Shown here: one piece after another, positions 50,448-61,100 of the stretch
Position numbering within the stretch: position 1 is the stretch's first letter
Layout: every line of letters starts with the position of its first letter
Assembly (NCBI GenBank): GCA_033297075.1
Contig: MU858150.1
Span: 1 to 64,000 of the forward strand
Origin: Rhypophila decipiens
Lineage: Eukaryota > Ascomycota > Sordariomycetes > Sordariales > Naviculisporaceae
Length of the DNA stretch: 64,000 nt
Direction: 5' to 3'
Notes under the pieces: generated by a model
Databases searched by the model: none
What the model saw: the letters and a program-made list of their open reading frames with translations, nothing else
What the model was told of the DNA's origin: nothing
Translations under genes and position numbers: made by a program

Positions 50448-51755
50448 TCAAGTCTCCCCAAACAAAAAGACCCCCTTGCCCGTCCTAAACCCCTCCAACG
50501 TCCCCTGAACAGCCTCCTTCAATACATTCTCCTCAGTATCCCAATCCCACTTCACCTCCTGCGTCGGCGCAATCTTGAACTTGCCCTCCCTTATCAACTC
50601 AACAATCTCATCAATCGTCTTTTTCTTCTCCCCAGGAAACTCTTTGCTCCACTCGCTGAGCCAGAACCCCTCGAACCTGAGTCGTTTAAAAATCTGCGGC
50701 CCCGTAGGAAACGGAAAGCTCTGCCTCGACATGCCCCCATATGTCACCATTGTTCCTTTCGGTCCAAGGGCTTTCACCACCGCAGACGCGGATTTCCCGC
50801 CTACACAGTTGAGTCCCAACATGACGGGTTCTTTGCCCCCGCGAGTGAACTCCTCCTTTAGACGGGCGCCAAATGACCGGTCGAGAAATTCATTCTCTGT
50901 AATAACCACCGTTGCCCCCAGGTCTTTGAGTTCTTGCTTGAGGGCGTCTGTTTCTTCAGGGGTGGAACGTTCGCGGACGACGTTTATGCTTCGCAGCCCC
51001 CAGAGTTTGCCCAGTTGGATGGCGGCTCGTCCGACGCCGCTGTTTGCCCCGTTTTGGAGGAACCATGCACCGCCCGAAACGTCGCTTCCCCGGGAGAAAC
51101 TGTCAATGGAGAGTTTGATGAGGTCTACATAGTCGCGTAGCATCCTGTATGCCGAGCAGGGGTTTACGCTAACTGTCGCGACCTGGACAGGCGTCAGGCC
51201 AGTAATGCCCTTCTCACCACCGATTTTGAACAAAGCCTTGTCGGCATTTTCGACGACTGCGTGAGTTCGAAAAGTGCCGAAGCCAGTGGTAGAGGGGATA
51301 ACCCAGTCGCCTTTTTTAAACGTCTTGACCTTGCCGCCTACAAAGACGACCTCGAAGCAGCCTTCGTTTCCTGGAATGGCCGCGGGCTCGGGGGTTCCGA
51401 GGAGGGGCGAGAAAGTAGGCTTGACACCGTAGGTTCCTTGGATTGTGTTCACGTCGGAGGGGTTTACTGGTGCTGCGAGGGTTCGTAGGAGGACGGCCCC
51501 GTCCGGGAGGCTGGGACTGATGGAGTGTCGGTGCAGGTGTAGCACGTCGATGGGTTCGCCAAATTTGGAGAATACCAGGGCTTTGGATTGGGTGTACCCG
51601 TAGGGTCCGGATAGGTACCGGATTTGAGAGGGGGGGCCAGCGGGGCGGAGATGAGGTTTGCATAGTAGGGGCCGCGCTGATCTGGGGGCGGAGCAGCAGA
51701 GGCTGCTACGACCGCCGGTCCCGAAGACGGCTCGGGGGGTGAGGGTTGCCGCCAT
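50448..51755 (-). CDS. ETR1: Mitochondrial trans-2-enoyl-thioester reductase
   Basis: This enzyme reduces trans-2-enoyl-ACP with NADPH in mitochondrial type II fatty acid synthesis, which supplies lipoic acid. It is a single exon of 435 aa in the MDR (medium-chain dehydrogenase) superfamily. An N-terminal presequence of about 50 residues is rich in Arg, Ser and Cys (ends near QIRYLSGPYGY). The catalytic Tyr109 sits in NPSDVNTIQGTYG, the Etr1 signature. An NADPH-binding region follows with NGANSGVGRAAIQLGKLWG. GGMSRQSFPFPTGPQIFKRL and the C-terminal KGVFLFGET are also typical. It is convergent with IVD1. Zinc-ligand residues of alcohol dehydrogenases are absent, as expected for this family. 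Confidence 0.95.
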   Translation of the reverse strand: MAATLTPRAVFGTGGRSSLCCSAPRSARPLLCKPHLRPAGPPSQIRYLSGPYGYTQSKALVFSKFGEPIDVLHLHRHSISPSLPDGAVLLRTLAAPVNPSDVNTIQGTYGVKPTFSPLLGTPEPAAIPGNEGCFEVVFVGGKVKTFKKGDWVIPSTTGFGTFRTHAVVENADKALFKIGGEKGITGLTPVQVATVSVNPCSAYRMLRDYVDLIKLSIDSFSRGSDVSGGAWFLQNGANSGVGRAAIQLGKLWGLRSINVVRERSTPEETDALKQELKDLGATVVITENEFLDRSFGARLKEEFTRGGKEPVMLGLNCVGGKSASAVVKALGPKGTMVTYGGMSRQSFPFPTGPQIFKRLRFEGFWLSEWSKEFPGEKKKTIDEIVELIREGKFKIAPTQEVKWDWDTEENVLKEAVQGTLEGFRTGKGVFLFGET

Positions 51756-53718
51756 GTTAAAAAGTGTCGTAAAGTGTTGGTGGCTTGATAGGCTTGTGTG
51801 TTTGTCTTTGTGAGTGAAAATGAGTTTTAGAATAAGAGAATGTCAAATGAGATTGTTTTTCATTTAAGATGACTGATGAAAGCCAATCGGAGTTCCGCAA
51901 ATGAGTCGATCTCAGTCCCAATCCGTCGAGGTTTATGACACCCGGTTGGAAGTCGATAAGAGCAGCTGCAGAGCTGGTGGATGAGTTGATGTTGTTGATA
52001 GAAGTGGATCACCAAATCATCCGTGGAACCACCCGGCCGAATGGATAGCTTCTTCACCTTGAAGTGATAACAGCTTGACGAGCTTTGTTGATGACAAATT
52101 TCATCCAACTGAGAATCGCTTAGTTTAATTGAGACTGAGAAAGAAAAATCTGTTTAAAGCTCGAGTTCCGAGCAGAATTGTCGTGGGTTGCCTGAAGTTT
52201 GAGAAACCAGCGCCGATAAGAGCTGTTGATAGGAGCTCTTTGAATGACGTCTACAATACAGGTACGTACGGATACGGAGTACCGGAATTGAGGGTCTTGC
52301 TGACTAACAAACCCGCTTATGTAAACCCACGAAGAGGCCGGAACGGACCAATGAGAGCAGGGGGATCTAGCCAATTCCCCCACGGAATTCTGAGGCAAGC
52401 TCGGGCCGTTGAGGACCGGGGCGGGACATCGTGAGGGTTCCAGTCCAGGCAGGGTCCAGGCCGTTAACAGGAAAAGCCTGATTCTCAGTGCTCACCAGGC
52501 GAGGTATTCCCTTGCACCCCAATGGAGGACCGCATGAACCGCTCCCAAGAAATTTATAGTTATTTCTCCAACTCACTATCACCGTCATATGAAGCTATGA
52601 ACATGGTCAAGGTCAAATCGAATCCTATCCACAGCTCGACATATTATTATTTATTCTGATTAGAAATAAGGATAAGTTACCCAAGTATCAAAACAAGTTA
52701 TAAACCAACTTGCCTAGGCAAATTGTCAATGAAACCTGAATACCTGATGACCATCCCGATTTATAGCGCACCCAGCTATAAATGCACGACAAAAGGGGTC
52801 AAAGCGAAATAAGCAACAAGAATACGACCCTTCTCTCCATCCTGAGTGGCGTAATCCCCTCACTTTTGCTTCTGAGTCCGTGGCTCGCATCTGACATGGA
52901 AATTGAAATTTGTCTTGCCGTTCCATCTCTCCTGCTGGCTTGTCGAGGAATCGGTCAAGTCTGGTCGAGACGTTGCGCCGTGCAAGGGCAACGGTGAGCG
53001 AGTTGACCCCGAGAGCGACCTGGTTAACTTTGCCATCTCGGTCAAGATCAAGGGTGATCCCTTCCTATATCATGACTGAGAATGCGAAACCGGCCTGATG
53101 TCAAATTGAGAGCCAAGAAAACCACCGTCGGTGAAGTATTGATATTGATAAAGTAATAAGTGCCATAATATTCATAGAGAAATGGCTAGTTCCTCTTGCT
53201 CTTCCCACCTCTCCTACCCGCTCTCTCCGACAAGAATGATTTATGTGCAAAACATATGAAAAGCGAAAAGCAAATAGTCGTCCACCCATGAAAGTAATCG
53301 ATAACGTAGATCGAGAGGGGTATGTATAAGAAATGATGTGTGTATCCATGACGTTAAGTAAGGCAGATAGGAAGTTGTGCATGACAAGAGAGACATACTG
53401 GATAGTAAATAGAGCAACGAACAAAAGAAAAGGGCAAGCAAATCCGCCATAGATAGCACACATTTTGTATCTCAGAGATAGGCCGAGATTTGCTGAAGAA
53501 GTGGGATATATTTTGTCGAACAAAGAACCATCACCGCCCAACATTACTCCGAGAAGGGAAGAAAGGAAATTCGCTGGGTATCATCTGATCACCACTCCTT
53601 CAGTGAATGTCCCTTCACCGGGACACCGGTCATGATATCTCTTAGCTCGATAGCAATTGGTGGTCGGGATGGACGTTGTTGGACGCTGAGAGTAGACCAT
53701 GACTTCGGACCCGGTCGA
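51756..53718. other. Intergenic
   Basis: About 2 kb, with the ETR1 promoter at one end and the 3' flank of a minus-strand gene at the other. The middle is AT-rich. No gene, tRNA or repeat is recognised. Confidence 0.6.
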
Positions 53719-54375
53719 CTATTTTATGTTCTTGAACAAATCGTTGCCGAAACTCAAATCTTGTTCGTGATCGATCTTGGATTTCAGTTCGTTGAGCTCG
53801 GGAATCATTGGCGGCGGAGGCCCCATCGACTTCCGGTCCTCTATTGGTGATGTTGGGCTGAGCGGCGTGCTGGCGCGTTTCGTCGAGGAATCGTTGCTCC
53901 GGAATCTGCTGAACCAACCACTCGACCGCTTCGCCTTCTTAGGGTCGGCGGTGCTTGCAGCGCTACGGCTCGCCGGCCTTGCGTGTTCTCCGTCGGTGCC
54001 ATTCTCTTCACCATTGGCGTACGCGTTGTTGAGAAGGTTTCGGCTAAAGAGCCGGCGGATGCTGCCCGGACGACTCGACAACGTAGGAGATGACGGGTTG
54101 TCCTCTGCCGGTCTTTTCATGCCGGTTGTGGGGTTGGAGCTGGTAGACTTGGGCGATGTCGCGTCCGTTTTGCCATTGGCAACCGTCAGCTTGCCATCTT
54201 TTGGCGTCTCGGGCGGCGTTGGAACGGATGGCTCAATTGGCGAGGGGAGAGGTGGCGGGATGTCGGTTCCCTCAGTCAGCGAGCCGAACTTGAACTCAAG
54301 TGCGGGAAGCTCGAAGCGCTTGCCAGGCACAGTCGCCGTTTGTGGCTTTGACACCGAATTAGTCCTGGACGGCAT
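53719..54375 (-). CDS. Small conserved fungal protein of unknown function
   Basis: A single exon of 218 aa. The N-terminal motif GKRFELPALEFKFGSLTEGT, followed by DIPPPLPSPIEPS, and the central block PTLSSRPGSIRRLFSRNLLNNAY look like conserved islands in a disordered Ser/Pro/Thr-rich protein. A third island, KKAKRSSGWFSRFRS, is basic and aromatic and could bind membrane or nucleic acid. The C-terminus is acidic and helical (IPELNELKSKIDHEQDL). Two RRLFSR/WFSRFR-type basic-aromatic motifs are spaced by about 50 residues. I recognise no domain and assign no function. I believe it is real because of the even composition and island pattern. Confidence 0.75.
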   Translation of the reverse strand: MPSRTNSVSKPQTATVPGKRFELPALEFKFGSLTEGTDIPPPLPSPIEPSVPTPPETPKDGKLTVANGKTDATSPKSTSSNPTTGMKRPAEDNPSSPTLSSRPGSIRRLFSRNLLNNAYANGEENGTDGEHARPASRSAASTADPKKAKRSSGWFSRFRSNDSSTKRASTPLSPTSPIEDRKSMGPPPPMIPELNELKSKIDHEQDLSFGNDLFKNIK

Positions 54376-56728
54376 CGTTGTGGTGTGGTGTCAACGGTTT
54401 CGTTTAGTGTGTCGAGGTGTCGAGAATCGAGATCGGGTTTTGTCAACGGGGCCAAGAATAAATCCTGACAGTTGAGGATGGAGATCCAGGTGATAGACTT
54501 CCCGGCGCGGTCAATTTCGTCCGAGTAAACGGTCCGAGGTAATGCCAGGGAAAAGTATGTCGGCAACAACAAACGCTAAGCTCGAAATACAAGAAGCCAA
54601 AAGCTCCTCGAAAGTTTAAAATGCCGAAGAGAAAGTAGATGGAGTTCGGATTGAAGGAGAGTCCGTCGCCAGGTGGCTTGGGCGAGAATTATGAGTTCCG
54701 GGGGGCTGGTGCCGAGAACTCAAGGGAGTGGAGCGAGAGGGAAGGCGGGTCGAGGCGGATCGGCACAACGCTCGGGCGCGGGGATCCGATGCAACGTCCG
54801 TTAAAGATGCCGAAGAGAGGGTCAATTGGTGAATACAGGTATAAAAGATCGTGAAGGACGCGGCTCTGGGCACTTGAGTTTCTGGGTTAAGTCACACAAG
54901 CAGCAGCTGTGTGAGTGTTGAGAGAGCTCGAAGCTATCTCTGAAGGGCCCTGTTATGAATTGAGAAGGGGACCCCAGGGGAATTTTTTAGCGGGGACCTG
55001 CGTGGAGTTGGAGCCTGTCAGGGTGGAGCACACCTGAAGAGGAAGGCCAAGCGCTCTCCAGGAATGGAAATTTCGTTTATCTGACACCTGCACCAGAATC
55101 CACAACGGTCTGACGGTTGTGGGCAGGCCGTTTTCCACCATGGGGGAGGCTTGGCGCGGCAGCCTTGCTTGTTCATCACTGCCCCTGGAGAGCCGTGACC
55201 CTGTTTGACATTGATTACGCCGTTGCGTCGCCCACGTCAAGGTTGTATCCATATCAGCGGATGGTATCCGTATTTGGTGCATATCAGGATGGATGACGAC
55301 TCTGGGTTGAGGTTGTGAACCTTGTCGGCGAGCAAAACCGAGACCCCCGGTCGGCTCTTTGTTTTCCCCGCCCAGTTTCTTAACAAGGGACCTGACGGAA
55401 TCCATCAGGGTTCCCGCATTTCCAACTTTACGAGGGCAGACTCAACCCGGGTGGGTTTACCAACGGCTCGAGGCCTGACCGGCCGGCCGGTCACCGGTTC
55501 TTGTCCGATTTTGCCCATCTTGTCAAGTTATCCAGTCCAACTTTCCCTTGCCCTCAAAGGACTTGAAAGACTACCGGTAGTGTCCCGAGTTCATGCTCCA
55601 TTGAAATTCCCTGGGTATAGTAGTGCACCCCGTTTCACAAGGACAAGCCCGCACCATGCAGCCGTCCTGGTTTGGACCTGTGCATCGGTATGCTATGCAT
55701 TTATGTCAGGGATTGGCCTGTTTGTCCATTGGCTCTTACATCTTGCAGGAACCTGGAAACAGGGCACTCACAAGGCTGTGGCACAAGACAATGCAAGCAA
55801 TCTGAGCCGAATCTGTTCCCGGGTCTCGCTTGACTATGGATATCAGTCGGTAAGCGGAGGCCCTAAGAAACAGTTGACTTGTTCATAGCCGATATCTCAC
55901 CAAGCATACTGGCCTCTCTTGTTGTCTTTATGCAAAATCGTCCAGTGGTTAGTTATCTCAAATCCCGAAGGTCCTATAGTCAAGCTCGGATTGACGAAGC
56001 TAAAGAAAATTGTCGTTCTCATTCATCTATTCCGTCAACTAGTTGTCCGTACAATGTGAGGTTTCACATCCACCACGACTACCACTTTTGTTCCAGAAAC
56101 GAGTGCTCCTCGATCGTCCCACCAGCCTTTCTGTGTGACAAGTGAGATCTCGGTATTGTTCCGTCGTATCATCCTCTCCAACTGCCTAGTCTGTGATACC
56201 GTGGGGTCGAGGGTTGTTCCTGGATATTGTTTACGGGCCTGCCTTGTGACTGTCAAGTCAGACTACACATACATGGCCGGGAGGTTCGTCAAGTAGCACG
56301 CTATATCTGCACTCAGTGACAAATAAGTGACAAATTTCCAAATACCATACTCCGGATCCCGAGTTGAGTCAACTACGCTGCGACAAAGCAATCGGTCAGT
56401 CCATATCATGCCACGCCGGATCTTGCCAGATACTACTGTTTCTCAACCAAACACGCAAAACGCAAAATCTCGATGAACTTGCACCACAGCCAAGTCCTTC
56501 CATGCGGTTCCCCCGTCGCCTTCGTATTCGGATCGCTGTTTCGGATCTCAACCCGGTCAAACAGTTTCCTGATCTCTTAATCAAGAAGACCCGACCATAC
56601 ATGTTGTTTCTCATCATCCTAATAATCTCCACGAATGACATCGAACTGACAAGTGCGGATCCCCCTCCTCCTCGTATGATGTAACCCCAAGACCTGAGGA
56701 AACCCTCCTCATACCGTGTTGGATTGGG
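54376..56728. other. Intergenic
   Basis: About 2.35 kb. It has the promoter of the small minus-strand gene at the low end and the 3' flank of UBC13 at the high end. The open frames here (for example 55322-55888, plus) lack domains. Nothing else is recognised. Confidence 0.55.
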
Positions 56729-57361
56729 CTACTTGGGGACAGCATGTTTCTGTGTCCATTCTCTCGCTGTCGCAATAGCCGCCTGCTCGTCTTCCTTCCA
56801 GCTCTTGGCCACGTCGGGGGCCAGCGGGTCGTCGGGATTCGGTGCGCCCAAAAGGGCCTGAATCGAGAGGAGAATCGTCCGGATCTGAAGGGCAGGCGAC
56901 CAGTTGTCTAGTGGCAGGTCAAAAGTAAGCTTCTGAAAGAACCATACGTTTTGTATCTCAGGCAACTCTTACTCTTCAGCACATCCAAGCAGATACGTCC
57001 CAGCTTATCGACGTTCGGGTGGAAAATCTTGGTTAGAAATCTAATCTTGGGCGGGGTCATGGGGTAGTCGTCGGGAAGGAAAAGCTCGAGCTTGAAGACA
57101 CCGCCTAGATCCGAAATGTCAGCGTGCTGATAATGGTGGCGGGGGTTTGGGCGAGGCGAGCAAACCTTCGTATGGTGATTGTGAGGGGCCATGGATCTCG
57201 ACATCAAAGTAGCGGAGGTTGTCTTCGTGGGGAACGGCGCTGATACCGGGGACACTGTCATCATGAGGTCAGTTGGATGCCAATCATCCAGCAAGATGGG
57301 ATGCGCACGGTTCGGCCATCAGCCTCTCAGTCTCTTTGACAATTCTCTTTGGAAGCGCCAT
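56729..57361 (-). CDS. UBC13: Ubiquitin-conjugating enzyme E2 Ubc13
   Basis: With an Mms2 partner this E2 makes lysine-63-linked ubiquitin chains in DNA-damage tolerance. Four exons join in frame to give 150 aa. Exon 1 starts [18 protein letters not shown]. Visible landmarks are [36 protein letters not shown] with the E2 HPN motif (76-78), the active-site Cys86 in [18 protein letters not shown], then [17 protein letters not shown]. The C-terminus is [11 protein letters not shown]. The NNW after the active cysteine is split by the last intron (exon ends at the K/N junction; acceptor CACTAG). It is divergent from the Sea3/WDR59 gene. Introns are short and three in number. Confidence 0.95.
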
Positions 57362-58190
57362 GGTCAACGATGTGTGATCGGCCTTGCGAACAGAGCGATG
57401 GGTTTGTATCGCTTGGAAGACAGTATGCTGCCTTGCAAGATAGTCGTCGCCAGAGAAGCGGGGCTGTTCCTCGTCGGAATGTTGGACAAGCTCGAGATGT
57501 TCCGACAAAACGGACAAAGTGCACACGTTGTCGGGTTTTCTTCAAGAAGCAGGAGATGGGTTCGTAATCAAGACGCTATCGTATATAAAGGGTTGTGTTA
57601 TTTGGAAGTTCGCGTTTGCGGTCAGTCACCAGGAGCCTTTGATCAGGGAGGTGATTAAGGTGGGATGTGCCTGACCGGGTGTCCCGATAAGCGCACGGAC
57701 CAGTTTCCGCCTGCATTTTGATCCCTGCAATTTTGGACAAGGCTCTTCACCAGACAGCCCTGAAAGATCTGGAGAAACCCGCTGGAGTGCGCCCGCATCC
57801 GATGCTGCATCACACGAGGAACAAAACCGACATCTCAATCTCAGACTAGCTTCTTCAATACTTTCCTTTGAGTTTTATTTGTGTATGATAACCCTTGAAC
57901 TCTACCGTATTTCAAGCACGCAATTCAATTCTCATATGCTCTTCCTGCCTCATTTTATATGAACTTGCAATCACTTCATTCTTTTACTATCCGTGTATGG
58001 GCTCCACTCAGGCACTGTTCCATACTACGAATACCGTATTGAACTCAGGTTCCCGGCTTCAACCCTCGGAGCCATCCATTCCCTGGACTCTTGGACAGTC
58101 ACTTCCTAAAGCAGGAATAATATGACAGTCTCACAATGCCCATCGTGATCGCGCCAGCCGCTTCCATCCAGACGTTCCCCACCTCCTACC
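57362..58190. other. Divergent promoter region, UBC13 and WDR59-like gene
   Basis: This 829-bp interval lies between divergently transcribed genes and must hold both promoters. No further gene or clear repeat is recognised. Confidence 0.6.
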
Positions 58191-61100
58191 ATGCCTTCGG
58201 CCTTTGACCGTCTCTCCGACCTCCCTAAGAAGGGCAAGTCAATAAAGTCGGCATTTGACAGCGAGAGCTTTGACGCTGATGGAACGATCCATGTGGATGG
58301 CCTCGTCGGATCTGCAACTATCTCCCCTTCGGGACGTGATGTTGCTCTTGCGTCTCCCGATGGCCTGGCAATCATCGATCTAGACTCGCCATGGAGCCCT
58401 CCTCGAAGACTGAGCAGTCATGGGCTACCCTGGCTGGTGGTGGATGTGCAGTGGTCCCCGTTTGCTGTCCGTGACTACTGGGTTGCCTCGACGGCCAACC
58501 ACCGGTGCTTGGTGTGGAATCTCAACCTGCGGGATGACTCAACCTCCGGGGCCATCGAGCACTCCCTCCAGGCTCATAGTAGAGCCATCACCGACATCAA
58601 CTTTTCCGCCCACCATCCTGACCTCCTGGCTACATGTGCCGTCGATGGATACGTTCATTGCTGGGATCTTCGAAGGCCGCGACAGCCTGCATTGACCTTT
58701 TGCGACTGGTTTGCTGGAGCAACGCAGGTCAAATATAATCGTCAAGACCCTCACATCATTGCATCGTCCCATGACCGATGGCTTCATATCTGGGACGAGC
58801 GAAGGACTGCAGAGCCTCTCAAGACCATCAGCGCCCATACATCCAAAATCTATGGCGTGGACTGGAACCGCACCAAATCCACAAGCGTCGTCACATGTTC
58901 TCTGGACAAGAGCATCAAATTCTGGGACTACAGCAAGAGCGATGAGACTCCTGAGCGGGTGATCCGGACTGACTTTCCGGTATGGCGTGCTCGCCATACT
59001 CCTTTTGGCCGGGGGCTGCTTGCGATGCCCCAAAATGAACCCGGTGATCTTTATCTATTTGATCGTCGAGACGAGCCGGATGCGCCAGTAGACAGCGCAA
59101 CCCCGCCCGTCGCGGTTTTTCAGGGCCACGGGAATCACAAAGTCAAGGAATTTCTATGGAGATTTCGTGGAGGAGTGGACAGCGAGGGCCTGGATAACCG
59201 CGAGTTCCAGCTGGTATCATGGGGCGAAGACAACGAGCTCCGCCTTCAAAAGGTCGAGTCCAAGTATCTGGAGGCTGTCGGCTACAAGCGGGGAACAGCA
59301 GTGAGCAAGAACCTGAATATCACGCGCAAAGGTGCCATCTATAAGACGTTTCGCACCGTGGATGATACGGTTCATCACGATCGAAGGAGCGCTACGATGA
59401 GCGACCCGCGGCCCGGAAGCGGCGGACAATATCGCCGAAGTGCCCTCAGTGTTGGCTTGCGCTCGAGGCTCCCTCGCGTCGGGCCAACCTGGCGAGGGAC
59501 CTCGATGAAGGCCAAAACAGGCTCAAGCAAGAAGCTTGACAAGAGCCAACTCCAAATCGGATGGATGAAAGGCATTAATATGACAAAGCGGAAATCCGGC
59601 AATGATGTTGCTACAGGTGCTTCCCAGGACACGAGCATATACAGCCCTGGATTCGATGACGGCTGGGCTGACCCCGAGTCCATCCAGGACGAGTTTATTC
59701 GTATAAGTAACCAGCTCCCGAATGTCACGTGGGAGAGCATTGATATGGATACCTTGATACTAAAAGCTTCATTGAAGGGACCATGGGGCGTCAATGGCGA
59801 AACCATCTTCTTCAAGGTCAAAGTCGACATTCCGACCAGTTACCCTCATACCAAGGCGCCAAAGTTTTACGTCGAGAAGTCTTCGTTTATGCCCGAAGAA
59901 ACGCACAAGAAGATGGAAAAGGAACTACACCAACTCGCGCACGAATTCTTGCAGAGGAAGAAGAACTGCCTCGATGTTGCTTTTACATATCTGCTGGGCG
60001 AGGTGGACCTGGAGAACAGCACGACATTCTTCAAGAATGTTCGAGACCTTGATGACGATCTCGATGGATTGGCAGATGAGAGTTCGAGCGAAGAGGACGA
60101 GAGTGACATTCCGGCAGGTGGTTCGGCCTCGATGTCTCTTGAGCTTACGGCGAGCACCGAGCTGGATCCTACAACCACTCTGGCACCTACTCAGCGCCCG
60201 GCCGTCCCTCCGCTTCCGAGATTCTGCGGCGCTAGGTTTACGAACGACGGTAGATTGGTATGCTTCTTCCCTACCAAAGAAGAAAAGGCACGTGCTTTCT
60301 TTGCGGTTTCCAACCCCGACACGCTTCGTGAGCGTCCCAAAGGCGAACCGACGTTTGCTGGGTTTGGCCGCCTTGCACGGGATTCACCACCACCGAAACA
60401 TAGATATCACGACGAAACTTCGGCCACTGAGGAGCAGTCAGGGGAATCGGACGATGAGGGAGAAAGCTCGTCGAGCGATGACTCTGAGCCCACAACTATG
60501 GACAAGATCAGCCTCTGGTACCATCCCGGGCGTCACTTCCGAAAGACGTGGAGTGCCGACGAGTCTCTGCGTTCGAGCAGAGGCGAGGCCGGCGCTGGGA
60601 CCGGGACAGGATCTGGCACCGGCACCGGCACTGGTACTGGTACTGGAGCCAGCCGAAGGAGGGCCGGTAAGCCCAAGAATATAGTCTCTATCCACGACTT
60701 CCGAAACGAATTGCCATCCAAGAAGCAGTTTGCGCAGGAATATGCAATCTTTGGCGACGGTGCTGATGTATGCAATCACAATGCCATGGTGGCGGAGAAA
60801 TATGGATATCCTGACCTAGTCCAAGTCTGGAAATATGCAGCTCTTTTGTTGCGACGGGACGTTCCCTTGGAGCTTCATCGGCCGCATTACAGAAAAGAGT
60901 CTGTCCTCGTCATTGCAAGGGACGCGGTGGCACGAGCTGAAGAGGAAACGAGCTTCTCGGGCCGTGTGAAATGGGGTTATCATCCGCTCGCTCGGGAGCT
61001 GATCACCGACCTCGTCGACTACTTTGAGAGGATTGCGGATATCCAAATGCTGGCAATGCTGACGTGCATCTTTGGCGATTCAACCGCTGAAGATGGAGTG

